Shown one piece after another: positions 40,158 through 48,560 of a DNA stretch of 64,000 bases. The translations under genes were made by a program, and so were the position numbers. Below the pieces are notes generated by a model. The model saw only the letters and a list, made by a program, of their open reading frames with translations, did not search any database and was not told the DNA's origin. Numbering within the stretch: position 1 is the first letter of the stretch; the number at the start of each line of letters is the position of its first letter. The DNA is from Bradyrhizobium guangxiense (GTDB taxonomy: Bacteria; Pseudomonadota; Alphaproteobacteria; Rhizobiales; Xanthobacteraceae), in assembly GCF_004114915.1 (NCBI RefSeq), contig NZ_CP022219.1:1084501-1148500 (forward strand). The letters are read 5' to 3'.

Positions 40158-41408
40158 ATGGCGACCTATCGATATCGAGCCTATACGGCTCAGGGAGTCG
40201 TCACGGCGGGGACGATCGCGGCTGAGGGAATCGATGCGGCGATCGACGCCCTTTATACCGCCGGGCTCACGCCATTCGAGACTTCCCTATCCGAGGCTGG
40301 TGACGAGGTGCCAGCTTCAGCACCCCAGAAAAGCCAGCCGATTTGGCGCCGGGAACTGGTGCGATCGAACCAGTTGGGTCTGAGCGAGTTGACGGCTTTC
40401 ACCGTTGAAATGGCGGCGCTGGTCAATTCGGGCTTGCCGCTCGATGTATCGTTTCGGGTGTTGGCCGGGCCGGGTACGTCGCCCAAGCGCTCTCGCCTGG
40501 CCACCGATCTGCTGCAGGAGATCCTGGGCGGTGCTCAGCTTTCTGAGGCCATGCGTCACCGGCCGGCGATCTTCCCGCAGGATTACGTGGCGATCGTGGG
40601 CGCAGGGGAGGCCAGCGGACGCACCGGCGAAGTCTTGGGGCAGATTGGCGACATGCTCACGAAGCGCCTGGAGATCCGCAACAAGATCAGATCTTCGCTG
40701 GTCTATCCCGCCATCCTCCTTCTCATGTCACTCGCCTCCGTCGCGGTGATCGTCTTCGTGCTCATCCCCAACCTGTCGCCGATCTTTGCAGATGCCGGTT
40801 TGCCGCTGCCGGGAATTCTCGGAGTCCTGGCCAGCATTCCGGATTACTGGTTGCCGTTGACGGTTTGTCTGTTGGGAGGGGCGGCGCTCTGCGCAATGCT
40901 CTGGTACAAAATCAGGAAGAGCGCAAGTTTGGCGCTGAAGCTTGATCGCATAAAGTCCAGGGCTCCCGTTTTCGGTCGACTGCTTCAGATGCGGGAGGCC
41001 GGCCTCTTTGCACGCTCGCTTGGCACGCTACTCGATGCGCGAGTGCCGCTCATGACTGCGCTGCAGATAGCCAGGTCGCTGATCGCCAATCGCTACATGA
41101 ATGCAGGTTATGCCGACGCAATCGCTCGCGTGCCAGAAGGCGTGTCATTGAACCAGGCGTTCGCCGGCACGGATCTTCTGCCACCGGCGGCGCTGCAACT
41201 CATCGCGGTGGGAGAGCAGTCCGGGCAACTCGCGCGCATGCTGATCCGGATTGCGACCACTCTCGACGGAGAACTGCAGCGTCGGATTGAGCAGATGGTC
41301 AGTCTGTTGACTCCGGTTCTTACGCTTGTCATCGGCGGCGCTGTGGGCGCGCTCATCATGCAGGTGATGAGCGCCGTGCTCTCGATCAACAATCTGGCGA
41401 TCCAATGA
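40158..41408 (+). CDS. gspF: Type II secretion inner-membrane protein GspF
   Basis: This 416-residue protein starts MATYRYRAYTAQGVVTAGTI, as in GspF. It has two cytoplasmic T2SSF helical domains (ELTAFTVEMAALVNSGLPL; GLFARSLGTLLDARVPLMTA) and three membrane helices. It is the platform protein that works with GspE. AAGGAG precedes the ATG at good spacing. Its stop overlaps the gspH start by 4 bases. Confidence 0.94.
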   Translation: MATYRYRAYTAQGVVTAGTIAAEGIDAAIDALYTAGLTPFETSLSEAGDEVPASAPQKSQPIWRRELVRSNQLGLSELTAFTVEMAALVNSGLPLDVSFRVLAGPGTSPKRSRLATDLLQEILGGAQLSEAMRHRPAIFPQDYVAIVGAGEASGRTGEVLGQIGDMLTKRLEIRNKIRSSLVYPAILLLMSLASVAVIVFVLIPNLSPIFADAGLPLPGILGVLASIPDYWLPLTVCLLGGAALCAMLWYKIRKSASLALKLDRIKSRAPVFGRLLQMREAGLFARSLGTLLDARVPLMTALQIARSLIANRYMNAGYADAIARVPEGVSLNQAFAGTDLLPPAALQLIAVGEQSGQLARMLIRIATTLDGELQRRIEQMVSLLTPVLTLVIGGAVGALIMQVMSAVLSINNLAIQ

Positions 41409-41845
41409 GGCTTCGGTCAAGCTCATCCGCAGGGTTCACATTGATTGAGCTCCTCGTGGTTCTTGGGATCATGGCGCTTATCCTCGCGTCAGCGGTCATG
41501 GCGCGGCCACGGAATGCCGTGGCCCGCGTCGAAGGGACGGCTCGATCGATGGCTGCCACGTTCCAGCTCGCGCGGTCTCGAGCGATGGCCGCCAACACAG
41601 ACGTCGTCGTTGCGATCGATCCGGTGAATGCGGAATTCGGCTATCTGAATGCGATGCACAAATTGCCGAAAGGGATGAGCATCGCAGTGACGATTGCGGA
41701 AATAGAACGCCGCGGCGACACGGGCGCGCTCCGCTTCTTTCCGGACGGTCAGTCCAGCGGCGGAGACATTCTGCTGAGCTATCAGGGCCACACCCGGCGG
41801 ATTGCGGTGAATTGGTTTACTGGCCAGCCGGTCCTGGGTCGATGA
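41405..41845 (+). CDS. gspH: Type II secretion minor pseudopilin GspH
   Basis: This 146-residue pseudopilin has a short leader MRLRSSSSAG/FTLIELLVVLGIM, cleaved after G10 and with Glu at +5. The periplasmic beta domain contains RSRAMAANTDVVVAIDP and LRFFPDGQSSGG, typical of GspH. It overlaps gspF by 4 bases and gspI by 4 bases. It needs the prepilin peptidase at 45337. Confidence 0.9.
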   Translation: MRLRSSSSAGFTLIELLVVLGIMALILASAVMARPRNAVARVEGTARSMAATFQLARSRAMAANTDVVVAIDPVNAEFGYLNAMHKLPKGMSIAVTIAEIERRGDTGALRFFPDGQSSGGDILLSYQGHTRRIAVNWFTGQPVLGR

Positions 41846-42285
41846 TGGGCCGATTTGCTTACCCTCGGATCGGTCCAGCGAGGAGCGGCGGTCGCGACGG
41901 ATTTGCCTTGATCGAAATCGTCATTGCCTTTGCAGTTCTGGCGCTGGGAATGGGGACCATATTGGTCGGGATCGCTGTCGCCATGCGTTCCGACACGCAG
42001 GCCCGCAATAGCAGAGTCATGAATCGCATTGCGCAGTCGCGTTTGGAAGCGGCCGGGATCACGTCGAAGCTCGTGATCGGTCAGCAACAAGGCCAAGTTG
42101 GCCAGTTCATGTGGCGAGAGACTGTGACTCGCGCAACGATCGAAGGCGAGCAACGGAAAGGCAGGGTGGCCAAGGAGGCCGATAGTGCCATCATTCCCGT
42201 TTGGGTCGAAGTCATGGTTAGCTCGCCGGATGGACGCGAGGAGAGGCTATCTGCCCTGAAAATTGCGCCTCGGATTGCGCCATGA
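41842..42285 (+). CDS. gspI: Type II secretion minor pseudopilin GspI
   Basis: This 147-residue pseudopilin has the leader ending GGRDG/FALIEIVIAFAVLALG (cleavage after G20, Glu at +5). The body contains RNSRVMNRIAQSRLEAAG, the helix pattern usual for GspI. ATG at 41842 (ATGATG) overlaps the gspH stop. It forms the tip complex with GspJ and GspK. Confidence 0.9.
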   Translation: MMGRFAYPRIGPARSGGRDGFALIEIVIAFAVLALGMGTILVGIAVAMRSDTQARNSRVMNRIAQSRLEAAGITSKLVIGQQQGQVGQFMWRETVTRATIEGEQRKGRVAKEADSAIIPVWVEVMVSSPDGREERLSALKIAPRIAP

Positions 42286-42899
42286 TGGGACTCGTCGGAA
42301 AGCGCGGACCGCGGCGCCCCATGCGCTCTCGCGCGGCCGAGCAGGGGCTGACCCTGGTCGAGCTGCTCGTATCGATGGCGATCCTTGCTCTGCTTGCCGG
42401 CTGCATCATGGGAGGGCTGTCGATCGGCCGCCGTGCATTCGATTCCGATCAAACCAACGGAAATGATGCAAGAGCTGATGCGGCGATCCAAAGCCTTCTG
42501 AATCTGCTGGCTTCGGCGCTGCCCTATCCTATCGACGAGAAGAATTCCGCGGTGTTCGAAGGCGGTGAGGAGAAGATCCGCTTTGTCGCGCTGAGCGAAG
42601 GGCGTGCGCTTCGTGGCGGCGCCTACGGGGTGGATCTAAGGCGCGTCGGCGGGGAGCTTGTGCTCAAGATTGCCCGCCGCCCGGAAGGCCCGAAACAGGG
42701 CAAATCGCCGATTTCGACGGTGGTGGTTTTACGCGGCGTTCGCGCCGTTCACTTCGGGTATTTCAGTGCGTCGGGGCAGGCCGTCTGGCAGACCGAGTGG
42801 AATTCGCAAAGCTTGCCAAGCCTGGTCTCCATCATGGTCGACTTCGAAGACGGGCGAACAAGCGGTCCCCGGGCCGTGGTTGCCCTTCGGCAAGGTTGA
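42282..42899 (+). CDS. gspJ: Type II secretion minor pseudopilin GspJ
   Basis: This 205-residue pseudopilin has a 22-residue leader ending AAEQG/LTLVELLVSMAILALL with Glu at +5. The C-terminal domain contains IRFVALSEGRALRGGAYGVD and FGYFSASGQAVWQTEWNSQS, as in GspJ. It overlaps gspI by 4 bases. An 88-base gap follows before gspL. Confidence 0.9.
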   Translation: MMGLVGKRGPRRPMRSRAAEQGLTLVELLVSMAILALLAGCIMGGLSIGRRAFDSDQTNGNDARADAAIQSLLNLLASALPYPIDEKNSAVFEGGEEKIRFVALSEGRALRGGAYGVDLRRVGGELVLKIARRPEGPKQGKSPISTVVVLRGVRAVHFGYFSASGQAVWQTEWNSQSLPSLVSIMVDFEDGRTSGPRAVVALRQG

Positions 42900-42987
42900 G
42901 CAACCGGCAGGCCGGAACGGTTCGTTACTCTTCGTAAAGATTTAGTAAATATGCTTGTCGAGCTGAGCTGGGCTCCTGCAAGGAACA

Positions 42988-44115
42988 ATGCGCGCGATGA
43001 TCGGCCTTTCGGAAATCCGTCCTCTTGATCGGGAGACTCTTGCGCTTGGCTGGCGCCAGTTCACGCATTGGTGGATGGCCGAGTTTCGCACGGCCATCCC
43101 GCCCAGGTGGCGCCCTTTGCTCAACCGCAAGGCCCGGCCGACGTGTTTTGTGTCGCGTGGTGACGATGCCGTCACATGCGATCTGGACCAGGACGGGCGG
43201 ACGGTTCGGCAGCAGTTCCCCTCGGCTGCTTTTGACAGCTCCGCGCTGCTCGAATGGCTCGCGCAACTCGGCCTCCGACGCGATCAGGTTCTGCTCGCTG
43301 CCGTTCTTCCTGAAGATCTGTTCTTGCGGCGAAATCTGAACGTTCCCGGCGAGGCTCTCGCTTCGCTGCCTCAAATACTTGATCAGGAGATTGTCCGCCG
43401 AACGCCCTTTCGGCTCACGGACGTCTGGCATGCAGCCTGCCCGATCCCCAATGCGTCTCGCGACGGGACCGTCCCCCATTGCCACTGGATCATCGCGCGA
43501 GAGCGGGCGACAGCGGCCATCGCTCCCATGGCGGTTGCGATGGAAGAGATCGACTTTCTGGCTGTCAGGACTGATGCTGGTCAGCTCGTCTCTGTGGTTC
43601 AGATCCGACCTGATGCGGCGGCGGGTGCGCCGGAGGCCGTTCGCGCCATCAAGTCTCTGTGGCTAACGCTGTTCGCGGCAGCGGTTTTGGGTCTCATGAT
43701 CTTCGAATGGTACCAAGCCGGCCTGGCAGCCGAGCTGGATACCGAACTCCTGGAAGCCAAGGCAAGCCTGCAGGAGGGGAAGAGCCAGTCCAGCCAAAGG
43801 ATTCGGCTCTACGCGCTGAAAGCGGACGGTGGCTTCCTGGCCGTTTGGGACGAACTGTCCCGCGTTCTGCCAGACGATACATTCCTGACAGAGCTGAGAA
43901 TGAATCAGGGGCAGGTGACCATATCCGGCTACTCTTCGCAGGCGGCGCATCTTGTGAGAATTCTTGACCAGTCGCCGATGTTTTCAGGAGCGACCCTGAT
44001 CGCCGCCATCGTTCCTGATGCAAATGAGGGTAAGGACCGGTTCAGCATCAAGTTCCGTTTGCGCAACAGCTTACTGGCACGGCCAACCGAGCCCGTATGG
44101 AAGGCGGAGCAATGA
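42988..44115 (+). CDS. gspL: Type II secretion GspL (PilN-domain) protein
   Basis: This 375-residue protein has a cytoplasmic actin-like N-terminal part (LLAAVLPEDLFLRRNLNVPG), one membrane helix near residue 220 (LWLTLFAAAVLGLMIFEW), and a periplasmic PilN-like domain with coiled coil and GSP/PilN fold (LPDDTFLTELRMNQGQVTIS). It recruits GspE to the membrane and pairs with GspM. AAGGAACA precedes the ATG. It overlaps gspM by 4 bases. Confidence 0.85.
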   Translation: MRAMIGLSEIRPLDRETLALGWRQFTHWWMAEFRTAIPPRWRPLLNRKARPTCFVSRGDDAVTCDLDQDGRTVRQQFPSAAFDSSALLEWLAQLGLRRDQVLLAAVLPEDLFLRRNLNVPGEALASLPQILDQEIVRRTPFRLTDVWHAACPIPNASRDGTVPHCHWIIARERATAAIAPMAVAMEEIDFLAVRTDAGQLVSVVQIRPDAAAGAPEAVRAIKSLWLTLFAAAVLGLMIFEWYQAGLAAELDTELLEAKASLQEGKSQSSQRIRLYALKADGGFLAVWDELSRVLPDDTFLTELRMNQGQVTISGYSSQAAHLVRILDQSPMFSGATLIAAIVPDANEGKDRFSIKFRLRNSLLARPTEPVWKAEQ

Positions 44116-44717
44116 TGGGGTGGTTTGGCAGGCAGGTGCGTGGGAGAGCGTTCCTGGCCTTCAATGTGGTCGGTCTGATGCTCTTGGCTCTTCTGTTCGT
44201 CGGGCCGGTGCTTTCTCATTTCTCGACTCGAAACGACGAGATCCAGGACAGCGTCGCGCAGTTGGCGTATCTCCAGCGCATCACCCGCGGAGCACAGGTG
44301 ATGGAGCAGCGCGGCGCCCAGAGCGCGCAACCCTTCATGGCTGGCGATGAGGAACGCGTCGTCAGTGCCGATCTGCAAGCGAGGCTGCAAGCCATGGCGA
44401 CCGCCAGGGGTGCGCATGTGCTCGGGCTTCGCGGATTGCAGGGCGGTCGTGTCGCGCAATCCAGGACGGTTGCAGTTGGATTGCAGTTTGAGGGATCGCT
44501 CGGAATTGTGCGCGACGTGATAGCCGAAATTGAGGATCAATCTCCATTTCTATTCATCACCGACGCTTCTTTGAGGCCGGCCAGTGACGGCGACGCAACC
44601 ATGCTTCGGGCGGAGTTCAAGGTGGAAGGCGTCATGCAGGATCTTCGTGGCAAGCCGCCGGGAATGAAGGAGGATCAACGCGCTGCCGACCTCGCTGGAA
44701 CGAGGACAAGGCAATGA
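44112..44717 (+). CDS. gspM: Type II secretion GspM (PilO-like) protein
   Basis: This 201-residue protein has a short cytoplasmic start, one membrane helix (AFLAFNVVGLMLLALLFVGP), and a periplasmic coiled coil plus ferredoxin-like domain (RTVAVGLQFEGSLGIVRDVI). This is the layout of GspM/PilO, the partner of GspL. The ATG at 44112 has AAGGCGGAG just upstream; an earlier ATG at 44097 is less likely. It overlaps the next gene by 4 bases. Confidence 0.82.
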   Translation: MMGWFGRQVRGRAFLAFNVVGLMLLALLFVGPVLSHFSTRNDEIQDSVAQLAYLQRITRGAQVMEQRGAQSAQPFMAGDEERVVSADLQARLQAMATARGAHVLGLRGLQGGRVAQSRTVAVGLQFEGSLGIVRDVIAEIEDQSPFLFITDASLRPASDGDATMLRAEFKVEGVMQDLRGKPPGMKEDQRAADLAGTRTRQ

Positions 44718-45340
44718 CCGGGGAAGTTCGGCAAAGCAGGCGCGTCCAGCTGGCAACGATCTGGTCGCGGAGTTTTCCGCGAGCGCGGAGCCTTGCCGCG
44801 CCCATCGAGGCGATCCTGCCGTCGCGGGAAGCGTTTGCGGAGCTCCCGCCGGCGTCGCGCTATCTCATGACCGGGTTGCGGGTGTCGATCGTGCTGACCG
44901 GGATCGCGACCATCGCCGCAATCCTCGCCTTGAAGGTGTCGGTAATGATACCCTCGACCTCGCTGGGGGCCGGCTCCTCCACGGTTTCGACGAGCGAAGC
45001 GCGTGGGAAGAAGGCCTACGATCATGTCACCGCGCGTCCTGTCTTCGCGCGGATGCGGCAAGCGCCGATTGCGGTTGTAGACGCGTCGGCGGATGCTGCG
45101 TCTCCGACCGTTAGCCCGGCCGTTGCAGCACTGGATTCGAACATCGTTCTCAGAGGCGTCCTGATCAGCGGATCGCTGCAAAAAGCATTCATCACGTCAG
45201 CCCAAAATCCGATGGGCCGCTGGATCCAGGTCAATGGGGAAATCGACGGCTGGCGACTTATCGAGGTGAAACCTGAACAGGTCACGCTCGAAGGCCAAGG
45301 CCAGACGCTTGCGCTGAAGCGGAGCGTGGCATCAAAGTGA
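44714..45340 (+). CDS. GspC/GspN-type periplasmic coupling protein
   Basis: This 208-residue protein has a cytoplasmic start, one membrane helix (about 53-75), a Ser/Thr-rich spacer, and a periplasmic domain (NIVLRGVLISGSLQKAFITS, then VNGEIDGWRLIEVKPEQVTL). The domain matches the homology-region fold of GspC/PilP, which contacts the secretin GspD. There is no PDZ domain. Position after gspM resembles xps-type clusters, where this role is given to a protein called N. Probably it is the inner-membrane link to GspD. Confidence 0.75.
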   Translation: MTGEVRQSRRVQLATIWSRSFPRARSLAAPIEAILPSREAFAELPPASRYLMTGLRVSIVLTGIATIAAILALKVSVMIPSTSLGAGSSTVSTSEARGKKAYDHVTARPVFARMRQAPIAVVDASADAASPTVSPAVAALDSNIVLRGVLISGSLQKAFITSAQNPMGRWIQVNGEIDGWRLIEVKPEQVTLEGQGQTLALKRSVASK

Positions 45341-45969
45341 ACTGCGCCTTGCCCAAGATCGCCAGGCGCGTTGGCCGCTTCCTCGCGGATGGCCTGACAT
45401 TCCGTCGGGCGCGACGGCACGACGCCCTTGTGGCTTGGTCTCTGGTCGGCGGTTCGATTTGGCTCGTTGCGAGTTTGTTTTCCGGCGCGATCGAGCCAGA
45501 AGCGCTGTGTTCCGGACTTTACTTGCTCGTGGTCTTGATGGCGGTCTGCGCGATCGACGCGCGTTTCGGAATCATCCCGGATAGCTTCAACCTGGCGCTC
45601 GCCGCCGGTGGAGTGGCAGAATATGCGTTCGCGCATGGCGCCGCGGTGTATATCGGCGTCTTCGAAGCGGCTGCGGTCTTCGTTGCGGTTGCCGCCTTTC
45701 GAAGCACCTTCCGCTGGTTGCGCGGATATGACGGGTTTGGGTTTGGTGACGTGAAATTCGTCAGTGCCGCGAGCCTTTGGATTGGTTTCGCAGCCTTGCC
45801 GGGAGCAATTCTGATTGCTGTTGGCTCGGCGCTTGCGGCCATCCTGCTCTCCGGTGCCGAACGATACGAGGTTGGCGGCCGGCCGGCCATTCCGTTTGGC
45901 CCGCATCTCGCAGCCGGTATCTGGCTGACCTGGAATTTCGATAAGCTTTGGGCTTTCGGAAGCGTCTAG
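45337..45969 (+). CDS. gspO: Prepilin peptidase, methylase-less form
   Basis: This 210-residue A24-family aspartyl protease has the two catalytic aspartates at D74 (VCAIDARFGIIPD) and D138 (GFGFGDVKF, the GxGD motif) among about six membrane helices. It cleaves the leaders of the pseudopilins GspG-H-I-J-K. Classical GspO/PilD also has an N-terminal Cys-motif methylase domain; that part is absent here, so N-methylation may be missing or done elsewhere. The GTG start overlaps the previous stop (GTGA). Confidence 0.85.
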   Translation: MNCALPKIARRVGRFLADGLTFRRARRHDALVAWSLVGGSIWLVASLFSGAIEPEALCSGLYLLVVLMAVCAIDARFGIIPDSFNLALAAGGVAEYAFAHGAAVYIGVFEAAAVFVAVAAFRSTFRWLRGYDGFGFGDVKFVSAASLWIGFAALPGAILIAVGSALAAILLSGAERYEVGGRPAIPFGPHLAAGIWLTWNFDKLWAFGSV

Positions 45970-45975
45970 TCCCTT

Positions 45976-46002
45976 TCATCCAGCCAATTTGCGGTTGGAT
46001 GA
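45976..46002. other. Inverted repeat after gspO
   Basis: TCATCCAGCC and GGTTGGATGA form a 10-pair stem with one G-U pair and a 7-base loop, 6 bases after the gspO stop. No T-run follows, so it may protect the mRNA 3' end or act with Rho rather than as an intrinsic terminator. Confidence 0.45.
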
Positions 46003-46113
46003 CCAGTTGCGATTAACCAGCGGCAGCAACTCTGCTGTATGGCGGCAAGCCGGCAAGATAGAACAAGCGATCTCCGTTTGCTCAGACGCTGTCTATCGGA
46101 CCGGATTTACACC

Positions 46114-46422
46114 ATGCGATTGGCTTCCTCGCTAGCGATTGTCGCGGCTGGCCTATTATGCTCCTTCCCTGCAAAGGCGCAGATGCCGTTCTACTATGGT
46201 CCGGGCGTTCTTGTCGGCCCGCCGGTCCGCGCTCCCTGGCCAGCTGTCGTGCAAGATGCGTTCACCGCCAATCCATTGGATGATGGATATGATTATCCGT
46301 TCGGATATGGCGAGTATGCGACTTACGGCCGATGGGCCGTCGGTGCAATTTGCTATGATTTACGACGGCCGGTGCGGACCAGCCTTGGGGTGCGATGGCG
46401 CACAATCCGCCGTTGCGACTGA
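46114..46422 (+). CDS. Small secreted protein of unknown function
   Basis: This 102-residue protein has a clear signal peptide (MRLASSLAIVAAGLLCSFPAKA, then QMPFYYGP). The mature part is rich in Tyr, Pro and Gly (DDGYDYPFGYGEYATYGRW). No catalytic motif is seen. It lies between gspO and gspG, so it could be a secretion substrate or an envelope accessory. The frame continues upstream, but the ATG at 46114 places the signal correctly. Confidence 0.55.
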   Translation: MRLASSLAIVAAGLLCSFPAKAQMPFYYGPGVLVGPPVRAPWPAVVQDAFTANPLDDGYDYPFGYGEYATYGRWAVGAICYDLRRPVRTSLGVRWRTIRRCD

Positions 46423-46820
46423 GTTGCCGGGCGAAAGCTTACTTTGCTGTACGTCGGCCGGCTTCGGTCATTCGGACGAGCTTGGCCTGGGTTCGATCAA
46501 TTGCCTCTCGCAACCTCAGGACTTCGGCGTAGCGGGCTTGTAAAGATTTTCGTGTGGGTTGACGGCCGCAACGAGCAGAATTGTGTCGCCGAAGTGTCAC
46601 CTTTAGCTCTCCTGAAAATTTGTATTGATCAGCAACGTTCGTTGAAAAATTGAGAGCCAGCCTAAATGCTCTCGATCAAGTTTACAATTTAGTTGCGCTC
46701 GGGTGAAGAGAAAGCCGAGCTCCGGACCTGTGTTCCATTATTGAAACCCGACGCGCGTGGCATATTGGTTTGGCAGACACCGTCGGCAGGATACGCAGAT
46801 CCTGTCAATTCGTTCAGGAA
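46423..46820. other. Intergenic stretch, no gene seen
   Basis: These 398 bases contain only short open frames with no ribosome site or recognisable product. Base composition is less GC-rich than in the flanking genes. Confidence 0.4.
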
Positions 46821-47015
46821 TCAATCCTTCGGCCGGCGGGCGGTCGCTGCCTCGGCGGAGATCGCTTTCTGCATCTTGCGATTGAGAGCTTGGAGTTCGG
46901 CCTTTGCGACCATCTCGCGGAGTGAAATACCCTCCGCGATCAAAGCCTGCAGCGAGCCGTTATGCTGCCTCGGATCGCCTGGCTTTACCCTCGACCGCTT
47001 CTTTGCCACCGCCAT
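46821..47015 (-). CDS. 64-residue basic hypothetical protein
   Basis: This small protein starts MAVAKKRSRVKPGDPRQHNG, with LQALIAEGISLREMVAKAEL in the middle and a Lys/Arg/Ala tail. It is basic and helical; DNA binding is possible but not shown. The ATG at 47015 has AAGGA nine bases upstream, better than the in-frame ATG at 47033. It is on the opposite strand from the secretion genes. Confidence 0.5.
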   Translation of the reverse strand: MAVAKKRSRVKPGDPRQHNGSLQALIAEGISLREMVAKAELQALNRKMQKAISAEAATARRPKD

Positions 47016-47630
47016 CAAAATCGTCCTTTTCATGCGCGGCTTGACGCAGGTCTAATCCAACAAAGAGACGCATGTGACCACGCTATTTTCCGAGTTGCTG
47101 TTCATGGCAATGTCGGACGATTGGGTGGTCAGCGATCGGCCGCGAATTCAATAGCGGGGGAACTTATTGAATGGTCCTCCAACTACAACAGAAACGTGCG
47201 GTTAAGCTTGACATCGACATTGAGGTTAACTGCGCGCGTTGCGCCCGATTTGAAGGGAAGGGTGGGAGCGCGCCGACAGAGAGCTTTGACACTGCAAAGA
47301 TCAAGATATCGAGCAGAGAATGGTCGCGGCGGCTACGATAGACAGCAGCATGAGCGTGCCGTCGGTGTCGTCATGAGGACAGAGCGAAGTGTATCGCTTC
47401 GAACGTAATATCCACAGAGAGACGGCATTCTCAATTAACGCTCCAATAGCACTACCGAAGCCTGGACAGGCGCCTGGTCTGGAATCCGAGCCTTGCACTA
47501 AATTTTAGCTGATTGAGTTACGCGAAATTCACCGCCGAATTGGTCGGCCTGAGGACGTCAAGTCTTTGGAGACAACTTCGCATCAGGATTGGGTCCAAAA
47601 TGAACAGTAGACAAATTCGGAGGCGGGATC
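47016..47630. other. Long intergenic region upstream of gspG
   Basis: No convincing gene is seen in these 615 bases. The right end supplies the gspG ribosome site GGAGG (47619-47623). The string ATTTTAGCTGA near 47502 also occurs near 32953 in another gene-poor stretch. The gspG promoter should lie here, but no consensus pair stands out. Confidence 0.4.
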
Positions 47631-48119
47631 GTGTTGGAGATCGTTCGGAATAGACAGGGGCTGACTGGGAGGGCTCGCTTGAGGCGGGGCCGCGCCGATG
47701 CGGGATACACTCTGCTCGAGTTGTTGGTGGTCATGGGGGTCATCGCCATCCTCACGGCCGTCGCGACGCCGCAATTGATGGGATATTTCGGAAAGGCGAA
47801 AGCTCAGTCTGCTCAATTGCAGATCGAGAATATCAACACCGCCCTTGAAATGTACTATATGGAAAATGGTGCATATCCGAGCATCAACGTCGGCTTGAGG
47901 GCGTTGGTCGAGGCACCCCCGGAGGCGCCCCGCTGGAATGGTCCGTATCTGAAGAATGCCAAGACCCTGCTGGATCCCTGGGGCCGGCCGTATCAATACG
48001 CCGTCACTGATCAGGGCGAGTACAACGTCTATTCATTGGGACCGAGCGGAAAGGACGTAAAGAAGGCAAGTTCGGACGCACGCACCACGCGGGCGTCATG
48101 GGCTAACGGGTCAAGCTAA
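47631..48119 (+). CDS. gspG: Type II secretion major pseudopilin GspG
   Basis: This 162-residue pseudopilin has a leader ending RADAG/YTLLELLVVMGVIAIL (cleavage after G25, Glu at +5) and the GspG core (YYMENGAYPSINVGLRALVE, PYLKNAKTLLDPWGRPYQY, YNVYSLGPSGKD). It builds the pseudopilus shaft. The GTG start has GGAGG seven bases upstream. It lies about 1.7 kb beyond gspO, whereas in most clusters it directly follows gspF. Confidence 0.93.
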   Translation: MLEIVRNRQGLTGRARLRRGRADAGYTLLELLVVMGVIAILTAVATPQLMGYFGKAKAQSAQLQIENINTALEMYYMENGAYPSINVGLRALVEAPPEAPRWNGPYLKNAKTLLDPWGRPYQYAVTDQGEYNVYSLGPSGKDVKKASSDARTTRASWANGSS

Positions 48120-48201
48120 TACACGCTGCTCCCGATCGGGCCGATTCAGCGCGGACTGCGGTGCTCGGTGTCTGGAGAAGAAGCCCCCGCGCCCCGCGGC
48201 A

Positions 48202-48378
48202 TCAGGTCCGGAGTTCTTTCGGTGCTGACTGGCTGATCGCCTCGGGCTTCAACGCAGCTTGGGCTTCGACGATCTCCTGCCGCAGCCTGACGATCTGAGC
48301 GTAAGCGACATCCAGGCTTTCCCGTGTGGAATCGGGAGAGGGCCCAAGACTTGTCTTGATTGGCTTTGAGCGCTGCAT
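48202..48378 (-). CDS. 58-residue hypothetical protein
   Basis: This small gene reads MQRSKPIKTSLGPSPDSTRE, then a helix with LDVAYAQIVRLRQEIVEAQA, and ends SAPKELRT. GAGGA precedes the ATG at 48378. The central part could form a short coiled coil. No family is recognised, and the gene could be spurious, but the ribosome site and composition are good. Confidence 0.45.
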   Translation of the reverse strand: MQRSKPIKTSLGPSPDSTRESLDVAYAQIVRLRQEIVEAQAALKPEAISQSAPKELRT

Positions 48379-48560
48379 GGATCTGTCCTCGCCGTTTAAT
48401 GAACGTTGGTACCGAGAAGCCTTGCCGTGGTTCGCTCACGGTCGAGTGAACGCAATTGCATGACTTCCTGCAATGCATGGGCTTCCTGCAATGAATGTGC
48501 CGGTCTTTTAGATACCTACCCGCCTGTTGACGGATCGCCGATGGAGGTAATTAAACACCT

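Noticed and set aside
34668..48119. Type IV pilus instead of type II secretion
   Set aside because: The set of GspD, GspE, GspF, four minor pseudopilins including a large GspK, GspG with its C-terminal GspG signature, and GspL/GspM fits type II; no PilT, PilQ-type AMIN domain or PilA is seen.
48464..48493. Two copies of CTTCCTGCAATG spaced 18 bases apart
   Set aside because: Only two short copies are present; too little to call a CRISPR or regulatory array.
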